Source: Polyangiaceae bacterium (lineage in GTDB: Bacteria > Myxococcota_A > Polyangia > Polyangiales > Polyangiaceae). From it: 59,977 bases of DNA. The position numbers and the translations under genes are program-made. The stretch lies in assembly GCA_009780955.1 (NCBI GenBank), contig WQZB01000019.1, positions 1 to 59,977 on the forward strand, written 5' to 3'. The notes below the pieces were generated by a model, which was not told the DNA's origin, did no database searches, and saw only the letters and a program-made list of their open reading frames with translations. Every line of letters begins with the position of its first letter. The stretch's first letter is position 1. Of the stretch, positions 46,613 through 55,100 are shown in pieces.

Positions 46613-47510
46613 GCGAATCGTCCTCGCCGAATGCATGCAAATCGTCTTCGCCGAGCACGACATTGTCGATGAGACGCGTTTGCCCGATTCGGCAAGCAAT
46701 GGCTAAAACGGCACGCGCACCAATGGCAGCCGCGTCGTCGAAGGGGACGAGCGACTCGGCGTCAGCCACGGTCACGTAGTCGACAGAGGTTGCGACAGCG
46801 GCCACGGCAGCGAGCGCAAGGCCGCGAAGAACGCCCGCGTTGCGCTCGCCCGAGGCGAACGCGCGCGATGCCAAAAGCAGCCCTCTCGACAAACCGAGAG
46901 CTCGCACCCGCTCCTGCGGCAAGAGGTAGGCGTTGCGCGAGCTCACCGCGAGCCCGTCGGGATCGCGAATGATGGGATGGCCAACGATAGTCACGGGGAG
47001 AAAGAGATCACGCGCAATGCGACGAACAATCGCAAGCTGCTGGTAATCTTTTTTGCCGAAAACGGCTGTGCACGGGCCCACAACGCCAAAAAGCTTCGTT
47101 ACAACGGTAGCAACACCCTCGAAATGACCAGGCCGCAATGGGCCGCAAAGATGCGATGCAAGCGCACCAACGGTAACCCTTGTTTCGTCGCCTGCCAGGT
47201 ACATGGAGGAGACCTCGGGCGCAAAGACCAGATCGACATCGGCCAGATCGCTTAGCCGGTCGATGTCGACATCGAGGTTACGCGGGTACTTGATGAAGTC
47301 TTCGTTCGGACCAAATTGCGTTGGATTGACGAAGATCGAAACAACGATAAAATTCGCATTTTGCCGGGCTTTGCGGACAAGAGCGAGATGGCCTTCGTGC
47401 AGCGCGCCCATGGTTGGAACGAAGCCCACCAGCAGGCCACGCGCTCGAGCCGCGTCGCACGCAGCCCGTACCTCTGCAGGCATGGCCACAACACGCTGAA
47501 TTAACGGCAT
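46599..47510 (-). CDS. panC: Pantothenate synthetase (pantoate--beta-alanine ligase)
   Basis: The 303-residue enzyme joins pantoate and beta-alanine using ATP, the last step of vitamin B5 synthesis. Signatures are [14 protein letters not shown] near residue 32, with the HxGH nucleotide motif, [25 protein letters not shown] and [10 protein letters not shown]. The C-terminus has a short imperfect tandem: GEDDLHAF then GEDDSHAQF, from a 24-nt duplication of AATCGTC(C/T)TCGCCGA at 46616-46654, next to the overlapping tmk start. No other pantothenate genes are in view. Confidence 0.95.
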   Translation of the reverse strand: MPLIQRVVAMPAEVRAACDAARARGLLVGFVPTMGALHEGHLALVRKARQNANFIVVSIFVNPTQFGPNEDFIKYPRNLDVDIDRLSDLADVDLVFAPEVSSMYLAGDETRVTVGALASHLCGPLRPGHFEGVATVVTKLFGVVGPCTAVFGKKDYQQLAIVRRIARDLFLPVTIVGHPIIRDPDGLAVSSRNAYLLPQERVRALGLSRGLLLASRAFASGERNAGVLRGLALAAVAAVATSVDYVTVADAESLVPFDDAAAIGARAVLAIACRIGQTRLIDNVVLGEDDLHAFGEDDSHAQF

Positions 47511-47595
47511 AGCTCCGCATGTTAGTGCACTATCGTGGACGAACCCGACCGTTTATACAGTTGACGAGCGGCCTATCCTTTGCGATGCGAAGGGC

Positions 47596-48597
47596 ATGCG
47601 CCCGCGTGGGTTAGTATTGTGTGTGGTACTCGCCTGCGAGTCGGTCGCTGGCTTGCCTGGCTCGGTCGCGTACGCGCAAACGACGAACGGGCCGAACGCA
47701 CCGAATCCAGGCGCGTCCAAAGAATCCGCAAGAAAGCTATTCGACCAAGGGCTTGAAGCTGAAAGGGCAGGTCAGTTCGCTTTCGCCCTCGAGAAATACG
47801 CCCAGGCCGAAAAGGTCGCGACGCCAACCGCAGGGTTGCGCTTCCACAAGGCCTATTGCCTGGAAATGACCGGCCAAATGGCGCTCGCTCTTAGCGAATA
47901 CAACGCCGCCGCCACGCTCGCAATCGCAGCGAACAAACCCGATGTGCATGCGGCCATTGCCGCGCGCCGAGACCCGCTGCGCCTGCGCGTTCCCCAGCTC
48001 GCGCTCCGTCTCACCACGCCGCCACCCGGCACCAGCGTCGAGCTCGACAAAAAACCGGTCTCCGCCGAATTGCTCGATGGCAGGTCATTTCGCGTCGATC
48101 CCGGCGAGCACAAGCTCGAGGCGCATGCCCCGGACCGAACACACTTCGAGCGCACCATCATGGCTACCGAGGGCTCGTCAACCACCGTAGAAATCACGTT
48201 GCCCTTGGAAAAACCAGCTTTGCCAGTGGCGAAAGAGAAAGAGAAACCTCATAGCCGTTCGTATGCGTGGCCCATCGTCACAACAACGGGCGCTGTTTTG
48301 TTTGCCGGTGGCGGTGTGGCCAGCCTCTTGCTCGCTGGCAATGCGCAAAGCGACGCCAAAAGCATGTGCGCAAAACAAGTCACCTCGCCGTGCACGGGCG
48401 ACCGCACCAAGATTCGCACGCTCGACGCGCTCGCTCTTGGTGGGTTCATTGGTGCGGCCGGTCTCGGCGCCCTATCCATCGTGCTTTTTTCGTCGGGCGG
48501 CGGTAGCCCAGAAAAAACAGATAAGGCTCTCTCCACACCCGTGCACGCTCGTTTGGTGGCATCACCGACGGCGCTCAGCATTGAAGGAGCCTTCTAA
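47596..48597 (+). CDS. Exported TPR and PEGA-like membrane protein
   Basis: The 333-residue protein has a signal peptide (1-27; AYAQ cut site). Residues 40-125 are a TPR-like pair (KLFDQGLEAERAGQFAFAL, FHKAYCLEMTGQMALALSE). Residues 130-205 are a PEGA-like beta domain (TTPPPGTSVELDKKPVSAE and a final STTVEITLPL). Two membrane helices follow (WPIVTTTGAVLFAGGG and ALGGFIGAAGLGALSIVLF). This TPR-PEGA-TM plan is common in Myxococcota without known function. Its TAA stop overlaps the first base of a type-A repeat (AGAGCATG at 48597). Confidence 0.75.
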   Translation: MRPRGLVLCVVLACESVAGLPGSVAYAQTTNGPNAPNPGASKESARKLFDQGLEAERAGQFAFALEKYAQAEKVATPTAGLRFHKAYCLEMTGQMALALSEYNAAATLAIAANKPDVHAAIAARRDPLRLRVPQLALRLTTPPPGTSVELDKKPVSAELLDGRSFRVDPGEHKLEAHAPDRTHFERTIMATEGSSTTVEITLPLEKPALPVAKEKEKPHSRSYAWPIVTTTGAVLFAGGGVASLLLAGNAQSDAKSMCAKQVTSPCTGDRTKIRTLDALALGGFIGAAGLGALSIVLFSSGGGSPEKTDKALSTPVHARLVASPTALSIEGAF

Positions 48598-48741
48598 GAG
48601 CATGTTTACCAGCCTGCTGCGCGAATCGATGCGTCGGTTGGGCACTGCGGTGCCTGCGCACGTACGAAAAGTACGCTTACGCGGGCTCCTCGCGCTCCGC
48701 CCTAGCCTCGATTCGCTCGCGACGTCTGGTAAACACGCTCT
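48597..48741. repeat. Type-A repeat between two exported-protein genes
   Basis: Ends AGAGCATGTTTACCAGCC and GGTAAACACGCTCT. Interior has GGGCACTGCGGTGCC and ACGTACGAAAAGTACG hairpins, then GCTCGCGAC-type sequence shared with other copies. The first base is the last base of the preceding gene's TAA stop; the right end stops 4 nt before the next ATG. Confidence 0.82.
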
Positions 48742-48745
48742 AACG

Positions 48746-49897
48746 ATGAAGAAAGCCAGGCTGCGTTACATCTTCGCCATGGGCGCTTGCGCGTCCATCG
48801 TGGTCGCGTGCGTTGACCTTTTCCATTCGACCGATTTTCGCACGCTTTGCGATTCGGACCCAAACAATGCCGCGTGCCAGGGTAACCAGGATGACGGTGG
48901 ACGGGATGGCCAGACGGACAGTGGCGGTGACAGCGGCGACCAACCACTAGACTTTTGCGCGTGGTCTTCGGCGGAAGCACACGACGAAGCTGTGCGTATT
49001 TGCGCGTGGTTTGGCGCCTGCGAAGGACCAGCAGGCGAGAGCGCATTCGGCAATTGCGTGATGCATGCACAGTTCGCGCTCGACTGCGACGCAAACCCCA
49101 ATTTCCGCCCAACCGGCAGCGCAGAGTTACTCTGGCAATGCCTTACGAAAGCGAAAACGTGCGACGACTTCAACACGTGCACATTTCCCAAAGGCGTTCC
49201 TGCCTGCCAGTTCACCGGGGGATCCTCGGGTTACTCGGGGTGCACCACGAACTCGGGAATCGCGGTCGTCTCCACGTGTGTCCAAGTGAACGATCCCCCG
49301 ATCGGGGTCGATCTTTGTTCCATGGCCAACAAAACCTGCCAGGCGGACCAATCGCAATATGTAGGGTGCACGGGTAATCTTGGTTTGATGTGCACGCCCC
49401 CAAGCAGCAGCCAGCCCGCAAGCAACTGCTCGGGCTCGTGGGCACAAAGTTGCGTTTCCGGTCCACCCGCAATCGATCAGGGTATTGACTGCAGCGGCTT
49501 TGGCGCGAGCAAATGCTCGAGCAGCGGGGGGAACGGTGCGGCGTGCGTTCCAAGCGGCGGCGATAGTTGCTCCGGCGCGGTGTCGTCGCAGCCTACGTGC
49601 AGTGGTGACCAAGTTTCGGCATGCGTAGACGGCCAGCACTACACCATCGATTGCACGAAGTTTGGCCTCACGTGCTCGCCTGTTGCAGCGGCAAAGGCAA
49701 CCTCCTTGTACGATCCTTTCGCGGCATGCGTAGCCTCGGGCACGGCGTGCGCCGGCGACGACACATGCAATGGCTACGCGATCATGAGCTGCAGCCATGG
49801 CGCTGCCGTCGGTATCAGCTGCGCGGACCTTCACCTCGGCCCATGCCGCCTGACCACCGTAGCCGCGAAGACGTATGCCGCCTGCACCATTCCTTAG
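48746..49897 (+). CDS. Cys-rich secreted lipoprotein
   Basis: ATG 48746 gives 383 residues. The signal peptide has lipobox SIVVACV. An Asp/Gly-rich linker (GGRDGQTDSGGDSGD) follows, then more than 25 Cys in pairs over residues 75-383 (CAWSSAEAH, CTTNSGIAVVSTC, CSGSWAQSC, CSGDQVSACVDG), probably a disulphide-rich surface protein. Repeating units of about 45 residues around C...GxxDQVSxC suggest internal duplication. It resembles other myxobacterial Cys-rich lipoproteins but no function is known. The TAG stop (49895-49897) overlaps the AGAGCGTG start of the next type-A repeat. Confidence 0.75.
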   Translation: MKKARLRYIFAMGACASIVVACVDLFHSTDFRTLCDSDPNNAACQGNQDDGGRDGQTDSGGDSGDQPLDFCAWSSAEAHDEAVRICAWFGACEGPAGESAFGNCVMHAQFALDCDANPNFRPTGSAELLWQCLTKAKTCDDFNTCTFPKGVPACQFTGGSSGYSGCTTNSGIAVVSTCVQVNDPPIGVDLCSMANKTCQADQSQYVGCTGNLGLMCTPPSSSQPASNCSGSWAQSCVSGPPAIDQGIDCSGFGASKCSSSGGNGAACVPSGGDSCSGAVSSQPTCSGDQVSACVDGQHYTIDCTKFGLTCSPVAAAKATSLYDPFAACVASGTACAGDDTCNGYAIMSCSHGAAVGISCADLHLGPCRLTTVAAKTYAACTIP

Positions 49898-50041
49898 AGC
49901 GTGTTCGACAGCCTGCTGCGCGAAATCGATGCGTCGGTTGGGCGCTGCGCGCCGTGCTCAAAGCCGCAACAGGCTGTTCCGCGCGGTGCTCGCGCTCCGC
50001 CCTAGCCTCGATTCGCTCGCAACGGCTGGTAAACACGCTCT
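49896..50041. repeat. Type-A repeat between convergent genes, giving stops to both
   Basis: Ends AGAGCGTGTTCGACAGCC and GGCTGGTAAACACGCTCT. Interior includes CAAAGCCGCAACAGGCTGTT, matching the type-B core in inverse orientation. The left end gives TAG (49895-49897) to the plus-strand lipoprotein gene and the right end gives TAA (50041-50043 on the minus strand) to the small zinc-ribbon gene. Confidence 0.85.
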
Positions 50042-50244
50042 TAGCCTGCGATGAGGAAAGCGACGACGGCGCCTACCCCCAGGAAAAGCGCCAAAGCTAC
50101 GATGAGTAGCAAGACAAGCCACGAGCGGTCTAACGGGATGCTTCTTGGAGTGCCCTCGGTTGCACACCGCAATGAACTGCCATCGTCAGCGCAGAACCTT
50201 GCGTCACTCGAGAAAACGCGCATGCATTTAGGGCAGCTTTTCAT
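50041..50244 (-). CDS. Small zinc-ribbon and membrane-anchor protein
   Basis: The 67-residue protein starts MKSCPKCMRVFSSDARFCADDG: two CxxC-like pairs (CPKC and, with wider spacing, FCADDG) form half a zinc ribbon, although the second pair lacks a fourth Cys close by (LRC follows 8 residues later). A single membrane helix (WLVLLLIVALALFLGVGAVVAFLI) ends the protein. Similar small ribbon-plus-helix proteins exist in many bacteria with unknown function. It sits between two repeats (type A to the left, type B to the right), and its TAA stop is in the type-A repeat. Confidence 0.6.
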   Translation of the reverse strand: MKSCPKCMRVFSSDARFCADDGSSLRCATEGTPRSIPLDRSWLVLLLIVALALFLGVGAVVAFLIAG

Positions 50245-50266
50245 GCCATGCGCTCATTGGAAACTA

Positions 50267-50391
50267 TACCGCTTTCAAGTTGACGCGAGGTCGAGGCGGA
50301 GCCGAGGAGCGGACCGGAACAGCCTGCTGCGGCTTTGAGGACCGCACCGCAGGCTCCAACGAAGAGATCGCGTCAAATCGAAAGCGGGCTA
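50267..50391. repeat. Type-B inverted-repeat element
   Basis: Left end CCGCTTTCAAGTTGACGCG, right end CGCGTCAAATCGAAAGCGG. The interior CGGAACAGCCTGCTGCGGCT is shared with type A. It is a close inverse copy of the element at 54964. The right edge CTA is the stop codon (TAG) of the minus-strand coiled-coil gene. Confidence 0.85.
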
Positions 50392-51132
50392 ATCAACTTT
50401 CTGGACGGTCTGGGTAGCTGCGAAGTAGATCATTCGGTGACACGACGGGCACTGCTCGATGAGCGGCTCTCGCCTTAGCCGATGATAGAGCTGGGGCGGC
50501 AGTGACATGTTGCACCGGTTGCAGGTGCCGTCGGTGGTTTGGGCTACGGCGCTGCCGCGACGTTGCCGAATCATTTCATACTTGCGAAAAAGCGCAGGAG
50601 GCAAACGCTTGATGATTGCATCGCGGCCGCCACCTTTTTCGCGATAATCGACTTCGAGCCGTGCGACCTTTTCTTGGATGGCGCCTTCCTTCGTAGAAAG
50701 CTCTAGGCTTGTGCGCTTGCGCTCGGCGTCGGCGGCCTCGACAGCAGCACGAACAGGGGCCATGTCAGTGTCGATGCGCACGCTTTCGTGTTCGCGATCG
50801 CGAATCAACTTGCGAAGTTCCTCGAGTTCGCGCTGCGCCGCGTTCGATTCGCGCTCGGTGCGCGCTCGATTCAGCTTTTCGCGGGAGTGGTCGATTTGGT
50901 TCGTCATCGTACGAACCTCGACTTGGAGCTCGGAACGCTGCTTGTCAGCAGCCGACAGCGCCGCACGGTCGATTTGAAGCTTGTCGTCGAGCTTCTTCAG
51001 GCTGTCTTTCAAGGCGCTTAGCACACCTCGCTCTTCGCTAAGCTTTTCCTCGAGGGTTTTGACCTCGGCATCCATTAAGGCCAGTTCTTCCAACGCGCGG
51101 ATCTGCTCACTGACCTGCTCCGTAGTGCTCAA
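50389..51132 (-). CDS. Coiled-coil protein with C4 zinc ribbon (CT398-like)
   Basis: The 247-residue protein is one long coiled coil (1-190; LEEKLSEERGVLSALKDSL, then AQRELEELRKLIRDRE) followed by a zinc ribbon (205-235): CNRCNMSLPPQ and QCPSCHRMIYF with four Cys. This is the CT398/zf-RING_7 family, often linked to flagellar or envelope assembly but not clearly defined. A weak AGAAAAGG stands before the ATG at 51132. It is 110 bp from tRNA(CAU), same strand. The stop TAG is part of the type-B repeat edge. Confidence 0.88.
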   Translation of the reverse strand: MSTTEQVSEQIRALEELALMDAEVKTLEEKLSEERGVLSALKDSLKKLDDKLQIDRAALSAADKQRSELQVEVRTMTNQIDHSREKLNRARTERESNAAQRELEELRKLIRDREHESVRIDTDMAPVRAAVEAADAERKRTSLELSTKEGAIQEKVARLEVDYREKGGGRDAIIKRLPPALFRKYEMIRQRRGSAVAQTTDGTCNRCNMSLPPQLYHRLRREPLIEQCPSCHRMIYFAATQTVQKVD

Positions 51133-51242
51133 CCGCTTTTCTCCTTTTCTTTACCTTCTCGAGTCTCGCTGTGTTCTTTCGCTCGCAACGGCATGATCTG
51201 AGACTCCTCGCACTTACCCACACGCGAACGCAACCCTTCGTG

Positions 51243-51316
51243 TGGGCCCACCTGGGTTCGAACCAGGAACAGCCCGGTTATGAGCCGGGGGCTCTAACCG
51301 ATTGAGCTATGGGCCC
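51243..51316 (-). tRNA. tRNA with CAU anticodon (Met or Ile2)
   Basis: The 74-nt cloverleaf reads, on the minus strand, GGGCCCA acceptor, GCTC D-stem, CCCGG anticodon stem with loop CTCATAA, and TTCGAAC T-loop, closing with TGGGCCC and A. CCA is not encoded. CAU can be elongator tRNA-Met or lysidine-modified tRNA-Ile; the GGGCCCA acceptor and CCCGG stem do not settle which. It stands alone between two protein genes. Confidence 0.95.
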
Positions 51317-51409
51317 CAGCGATCTTTTCTGCATGCCGCAAACCACTCGCCACGATTATTCGCAACACAAAAAAACTAGTCGAACCGAAAGCGCGGGGGA
51401 AGAGGCAGT

Positions 51410-52975
51410 TCAGTGGCACACGAAACGGGCAAGCTCATAGCGACCACTGCGGGCTTCAACTTTGTCACCCGCGGAGGCGGTTTTATCGACCACGGCAACG
51501 AGCACGTCGGGCGCGATGGAAACCAACGGGCGCGCCCCGTCGAGCGACGGCTCGAGTGTCACCGGGCCAGCAGGCGTCAACGCGGAGCCGAGCGGCACAA
51601 TGCGCGCGCGCTCGCCCATGTCGGTCCACGAAAGCCAGCTCAGAGCTCCTTGTTTGCCTGGTTCGGCCGATGCAACGGACGCAAGGAATTGTGCGGGACT
51701 TGCGCCAACGCCGCCATCGACGATGTCACCCGACTCGACACGCTCACCACGCTCACCACCCAAGACGTAGCGCACCACGCGAGCGCCGCCACCTTCCGTG
51801 CTTGCTGCTTCGTCTTGGACGAGCACCACGATTTGCGGCTCGCTGTCACCGCCATCACCCGAGCGCCTGGCAAGATCGAAAGTAAGCGCACGCCCCTTGT
51901 CGGATGACACGCGGTGCACTTTGGAGATGGGCTCGCCGCCATTGTCGAGCAAAACGAGCTCGACCCACCGGTACACGCGGCTCTCGCCAGGCCCTTCGAT
52001 CACCGATACCGATGGCGCCGAAGCTGAGGGAGCCGATGAAACCGTCGGCGCGCCTGCGTCGTGCACCTCGGGCCGCTTGGCAAGCCACGCGAGAAAGTAG
52101 CCGCCCTTTCTTGACAGCAAACGCGGCTGCTCCGCGTCCGAGCTGTCGGGCGAGACAATCTTCGCCGCTCTGCCGGCAAGGGCAAGTTGCACTTTCACGA
52201 CGCCGCGGGAAGCGAAGAGTTGACCGGGCAAGCGCGGCGCGTCCTCGTCCCATGCAACGATAGCAGTCGGTGCCGCTGCATCGGCGGCCGCGGCCGCCGA
52301 TGCCAACGCCGACGCCGACGCGTTAGGCGGCGGTGGCGGCGGCCATGCGATGTCGAACGCAAGCGACTCATCGGCCTGCTGCGAGATGTCGGCTATCGTC
52401 TCGAGATTGGGCGCCGCTCGTGCGCCAGGCAAAGCCTTGTTCGCGCGGAGATTGAGCCGAGCAAGGCGAAGCTCGCGGGATGTGCCTACGGCATCTTCTA
52501 GCACCCTGCTTGTCGTAGCTTCGTTTCCTTTATGTGTATAATACACAATATAACCGCCAGGCGCCCCACCAGACGGCCCGCTAGACGCATATGGCACCGG
52601 CGGTGGATCGTCGCCGAACGCAGGGCCGACGTTGATGAAGCGTGACGAGGTCAGGCGACTGTCGGTCACCATGACCGCTGCCATGCGCTTTGCGCCGTCA
52701 CGCCGAATGACGCCCACGACGAGCGAGCCATCGACCATCGCTGCCTCGCCAACCACGACGTCATCACCGGCGATGAGCGTGCGCTGGCCATCGGCATGAC
52801 AGCGCGGCCCTGGCTCAGCGACGGCGGACGCAGTGGGCGGCGTGCTCGTTGCGACGAGATCATCCTGGGCATCATGAGACTGCGGGGATGATTCGGGAGG
52901 TGCCGCGCTTTGCTTGCACGATGCAATTACCACCGCGCACGCAACGAGAAGGAGCAGCGATGCGATGCGATGCAT
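51410..52975 (-). CDS. Large lipoprotein of unknown function
   Basis: ATG 52975 (MHRIASLLLLVACAVVIASC) gives 521 residues with lipobox VIASC. The mature part has a Ser/Pro-rich linker, then many beta strands with small Ala-rich insertions (NASASALASAAAAADAAAP) and repeated short blocks such as IAWDEDAPRLP and FLAWLAKRPE, resembling a degenerate propeller or repeated sheet protein. It is coupled to the methyltransferase gene on the same strand with only 4 bp between them, although a metabolic link is not evident. No family is recognised. It ends 93 bp from the tRNA. Confidence 0.7.
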   Translation of the reverse strand: MHRIASLLLLVACAVVIASCKQSAAPPESSPQSHDAQDDLVATSTPPTASAVAEPGPRCHADGQRTLIAGDDVVVGEAAMVDGSLVVGVIRRDGAKRMAAVMVTDSRLTSSRFINVGPAFGDDPPPVPYASSGPSGGAPGGYIVYYTHKGNEATTSRVLEDAVGTSRELRLARLNLRANKALPGARAAPNLETIADISQQADESLAFDIAWPPPPPPNASASALASAAAAADAAAPTAIVAWDEDAPRLPGQLFASRGVVKVQLALAGRAAKIVSPDSSDAEQPRLLSRKGGYFLAWLAKRPEVHDAGAPTVSSAPSASAPSVSVIEGPGESRVYRWVELVLLDNGGEPISKVHRVSSDKGRALTFDLARRSGDGGDSEPQIVVLVQDEAASTEGGGARVVRYVLGGERGERVESGDIVDGGVGASPAQFLASVASAEPGKQGALSWLSWTDMGERARIVPLGSALTPAGPVTLEPSLDGARPLVSIAPDVLVAVVDKTASAGDKVEARSGRYELARFVCH

Positions 52976-52979
52976 GGAA

Positions 52980-54920
52980 TCACGCCTTTGCGGCGGCGTG
53001 CTCAATGTCGTCGTCGCGATCGAGCAAACCGTCGACGACTTCGAGCGCAAGCTCGTAGCGCTCGAGCGGAGGCATGATGTACGCGCCGGCTACGCGCCGG
53101 CGCACGGCAGAGAGCATTTCGCGTGCGATGGCTACGCCTGCCTTGCGCGCAAGAGGGCCAGAGCCTGCCTTGCGCATGCGTTCGCGCACGGCCAAAGGCA
53201 CCTGCATGCCGGGCACCTCGTTGTGCAAAAACTCCGCGTTGGCATGGCTCGCGAGCGGCAAAATGCCAACAAGCACGGGCAAACCGAGCGGCTCGATATC
53301 GGCGAGGAACTTTTCGAGCACCTGAGGGTCGTACACCGGTTGCGTCATGACGAGCTCGGCGCCGGCTTCTTTCTTCTGGGCAAGGCGTGCAAGCTCACGC
53401 TCGTAGTTGAGCGCCGCCGGCTCCGCGCCCGTTGCAAGCACGAAGCGCGTGGTAGAGCCTAGCGATTTGCCGCCGGGATCGATGCCGTGATTCAAGCGCG
53501 CCGCCAGCTTGAGAATGCCAATCGAGTCGAGATCGTAGACCGCCGAGGAATCCGGGAAATCACCCATTTTTGGGGGATCGCCCGTAATCACGACGAGATT
53601 GCGAACGCCGAGCTCGTGGGTGGCAAGCAAATGAGCGATCGTGCCAAGCAAGTTTCGATCGCGGCCGCAAACGTGGACCATCGTTTCCATGGAAACCGTT
53701 TGCTGAATGCGCGCCGCCATGGCGATGTTGCCCATGCGCGCCTGCGCGCGCGCGCCATCGGCGATGTTGACAACATCAATGCCTCCGTTTTTCAGCATTC
53801 TCGCGGCGTCGATGGCCTTGCTGAGATCGAGGCCAACAGGAGGCTTCACTTCGACCGACACAACGAACTTGCCACGCGCGATTTTGCTCGATAGCCGGCT
53901 ACGCTGCGCGAAATTCGTCACGTTGTTCGTTCCCGCACTTCGCGATTCCGGCTGCGCCGGCTGGGTCGCTGACCACGGCTGAAACGTACCCGCTTCAATC
54001 GTGATAGTATCGGGCTCGGGGGCAGCGATTTGCAGCGGATCGGACGAAGTGACCATGCGCGCGGCCGCAGCGATGCGCTTGATGTGTTCGGGCGTCGTTC
54101 CGCAACACCCACCCACGAGGCGAACGCCCATTTGGAACATGCGCTGCGCGTAAACGCCGAAGTATTCGGCCGTTGACACATAAACGAGCCGCTCATCGAC
54201 GCGCTGCGGAAGCCCCGCATTGGGCACAGCCCACACTGGCAGCTTCGTCTCGAGCATGGGCTTGATGGCCTCGAGCACGTTCATTGGACCCGCACAGCAA
54301 TTGACACCAACGACGCTTGCGCCCCACTCGCGCATCAGGCGCGCGACTTCGGCCGACGTCGTTCCATCGGCCATGCGATTTTGCTCGTCGACCGACGCGG
54401 ACGCGATCACCGGAATGCGGCCCTGCGATGCCGAAACCGCGCTTTCGATCGCCACGCGCAGCTCGCATGTTTGGCGCACCGTTTCGATGACGAGCGCGTC
54501 GACACCGGATTCGACCAGAGCCTCGGCTTGCTCGCTCATCGCGGCGCGCACTCTCGCAAGATCGTTTGGCAACGCCTCGCCGAGAAAATAGCCCGACGGA
54601 CCCATGGCACCGACAACGAACGCCTTGCCGCCGGCCGCCTGCCGCGCAAGGCGCACGCCGGCGTGGTTGATTTCGCGAACCTTGCCGGTTAGGCCATGCT
54701 TGTCGAGGCGCATGGCGTTCGCGCCAAACGTGTTCGTTTCGATGACTTGAGCGCCGGCGCGCACGTAGTCGTCGTGCGTTTTTTTCACGAGCTCGGGGCG
54801 CGACAAGCAAAGCTCCTCGAAACAAGAGCTAAAAAGCACGCCGCGCTCGTACAACTGGGTACCCATCGCACCATCCACAACGAGCGGGCCCGCAGCGAGC
54901 GCTTCGACCAAAGACACCAT
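52980..54920 (-). CDS. Bifunctional homocysteine S-methyltransferase / methylenetetrahydrofolate reductase
   Basis: The 646-residue protein has two enzymes in series. Residues 1-295 are the homocysteine-binding TIM barrel (VDGAMGTQLYERG, IETNTFGANAMRL), with zinc Cys in GVNCCAGP and GGCCGTTPEH. Residues 345-646 are a MetF-type barrel (VSVEVKPPVGLDLSKA, ITGDPPKMGDF, VMTQPVYDPQVLEKFLAD). The same fusion as B. subtilis YitJ turns 5,10-methylene-THF into methionine-linked methyl groups, coupling folate and methionine metabolism. It is followed by the lipoprotein gene and preceded by a type-B repeat. Confidence 0.95.
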   Translation of the reverse strand: MVSLVEALAAGPLVVDGAMGTQLYERGVLFSSCFEELCLSRPELVKKTHDDYVRAGAQVIETNTFGANAMRLDKHGLTGKVREINHAGVRLARQAAGGKAFVVGAMGPSGYFLGEALPNDLARVRAAMSEQAEALVESGVDALVIETVRQTCELRVAIESAVSASQGRIPVIASASVDEQNRMADGTTSAEVARLMREWGASVVGVNCCAGPMNVLEAIKPMLETKLPVWAVPNAGLPQRVDERLVYVSTAEYFGVYAQRMFQMGVRLVGGCCGTTPEHIKRIAAAARMVTSSDPLQIAAPEPDTITIEAGTFQPWSATQPAQPESRSAGTNNVTNFAQRSRLSSKIARGKFVVSVEVKPPVGLDLSKAIDAARMLKNGGIDVVNIADGARAQARMGNIAMAARIQQTVSMETMVHVCGRDRNLLGTIAHLLATHELGVRNLVVITGDPPKMGDFPDSSAVYDLDSIGILKLAARLNHGIDPGGKSLGSTTRFVLATGAEPAALNYERELARLAQKKEAGAELVMTQPVYDPQVLEKFLADIEPLGLPVLVGILPLASHANAEFLHNEVPGMQVPLAVRERMRKAGSGPLARKAGVAIAREMLSAVRRRVAGAYIMPPLERYELALEVVDGLLDRDDDIEHAAAKA

Positions 54921-54963
54921 TGGAATAGGGAGTTACTCCTGCCATGCGTTGCCGCGCAAGTTC

Positions 54964-55088
54964 GCCCGCTTTCGATTTGGCACGATCTCTTCGTTGGCGG
55001 CTGCGGTCCGGTCCTCAAAGCGCAAGGAGGCTGTTCCGGTCCGGTCCTCGCCGCCGCCTCGATCTCGCGCCAACTTGAAAGCGGGCTA
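54964..55088. repeat. Type-B inverted-repeat element
   Basis: Ends GCCCGCTTTCGATTTGGC and GCCAACTTGAAAGCGGGC. Aligned in reverse to the copy at 50267 it matches over nearly all of its 125 bp (shared CGGAACAGCC and CTTTGAGGACCG). It lies between the divergent methyltransferase and FAD-oxidase genes, so may sit near both promoters. Confidence 0.82.
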
Positions 55089-55100
55089 CTGTAGCAAGTG

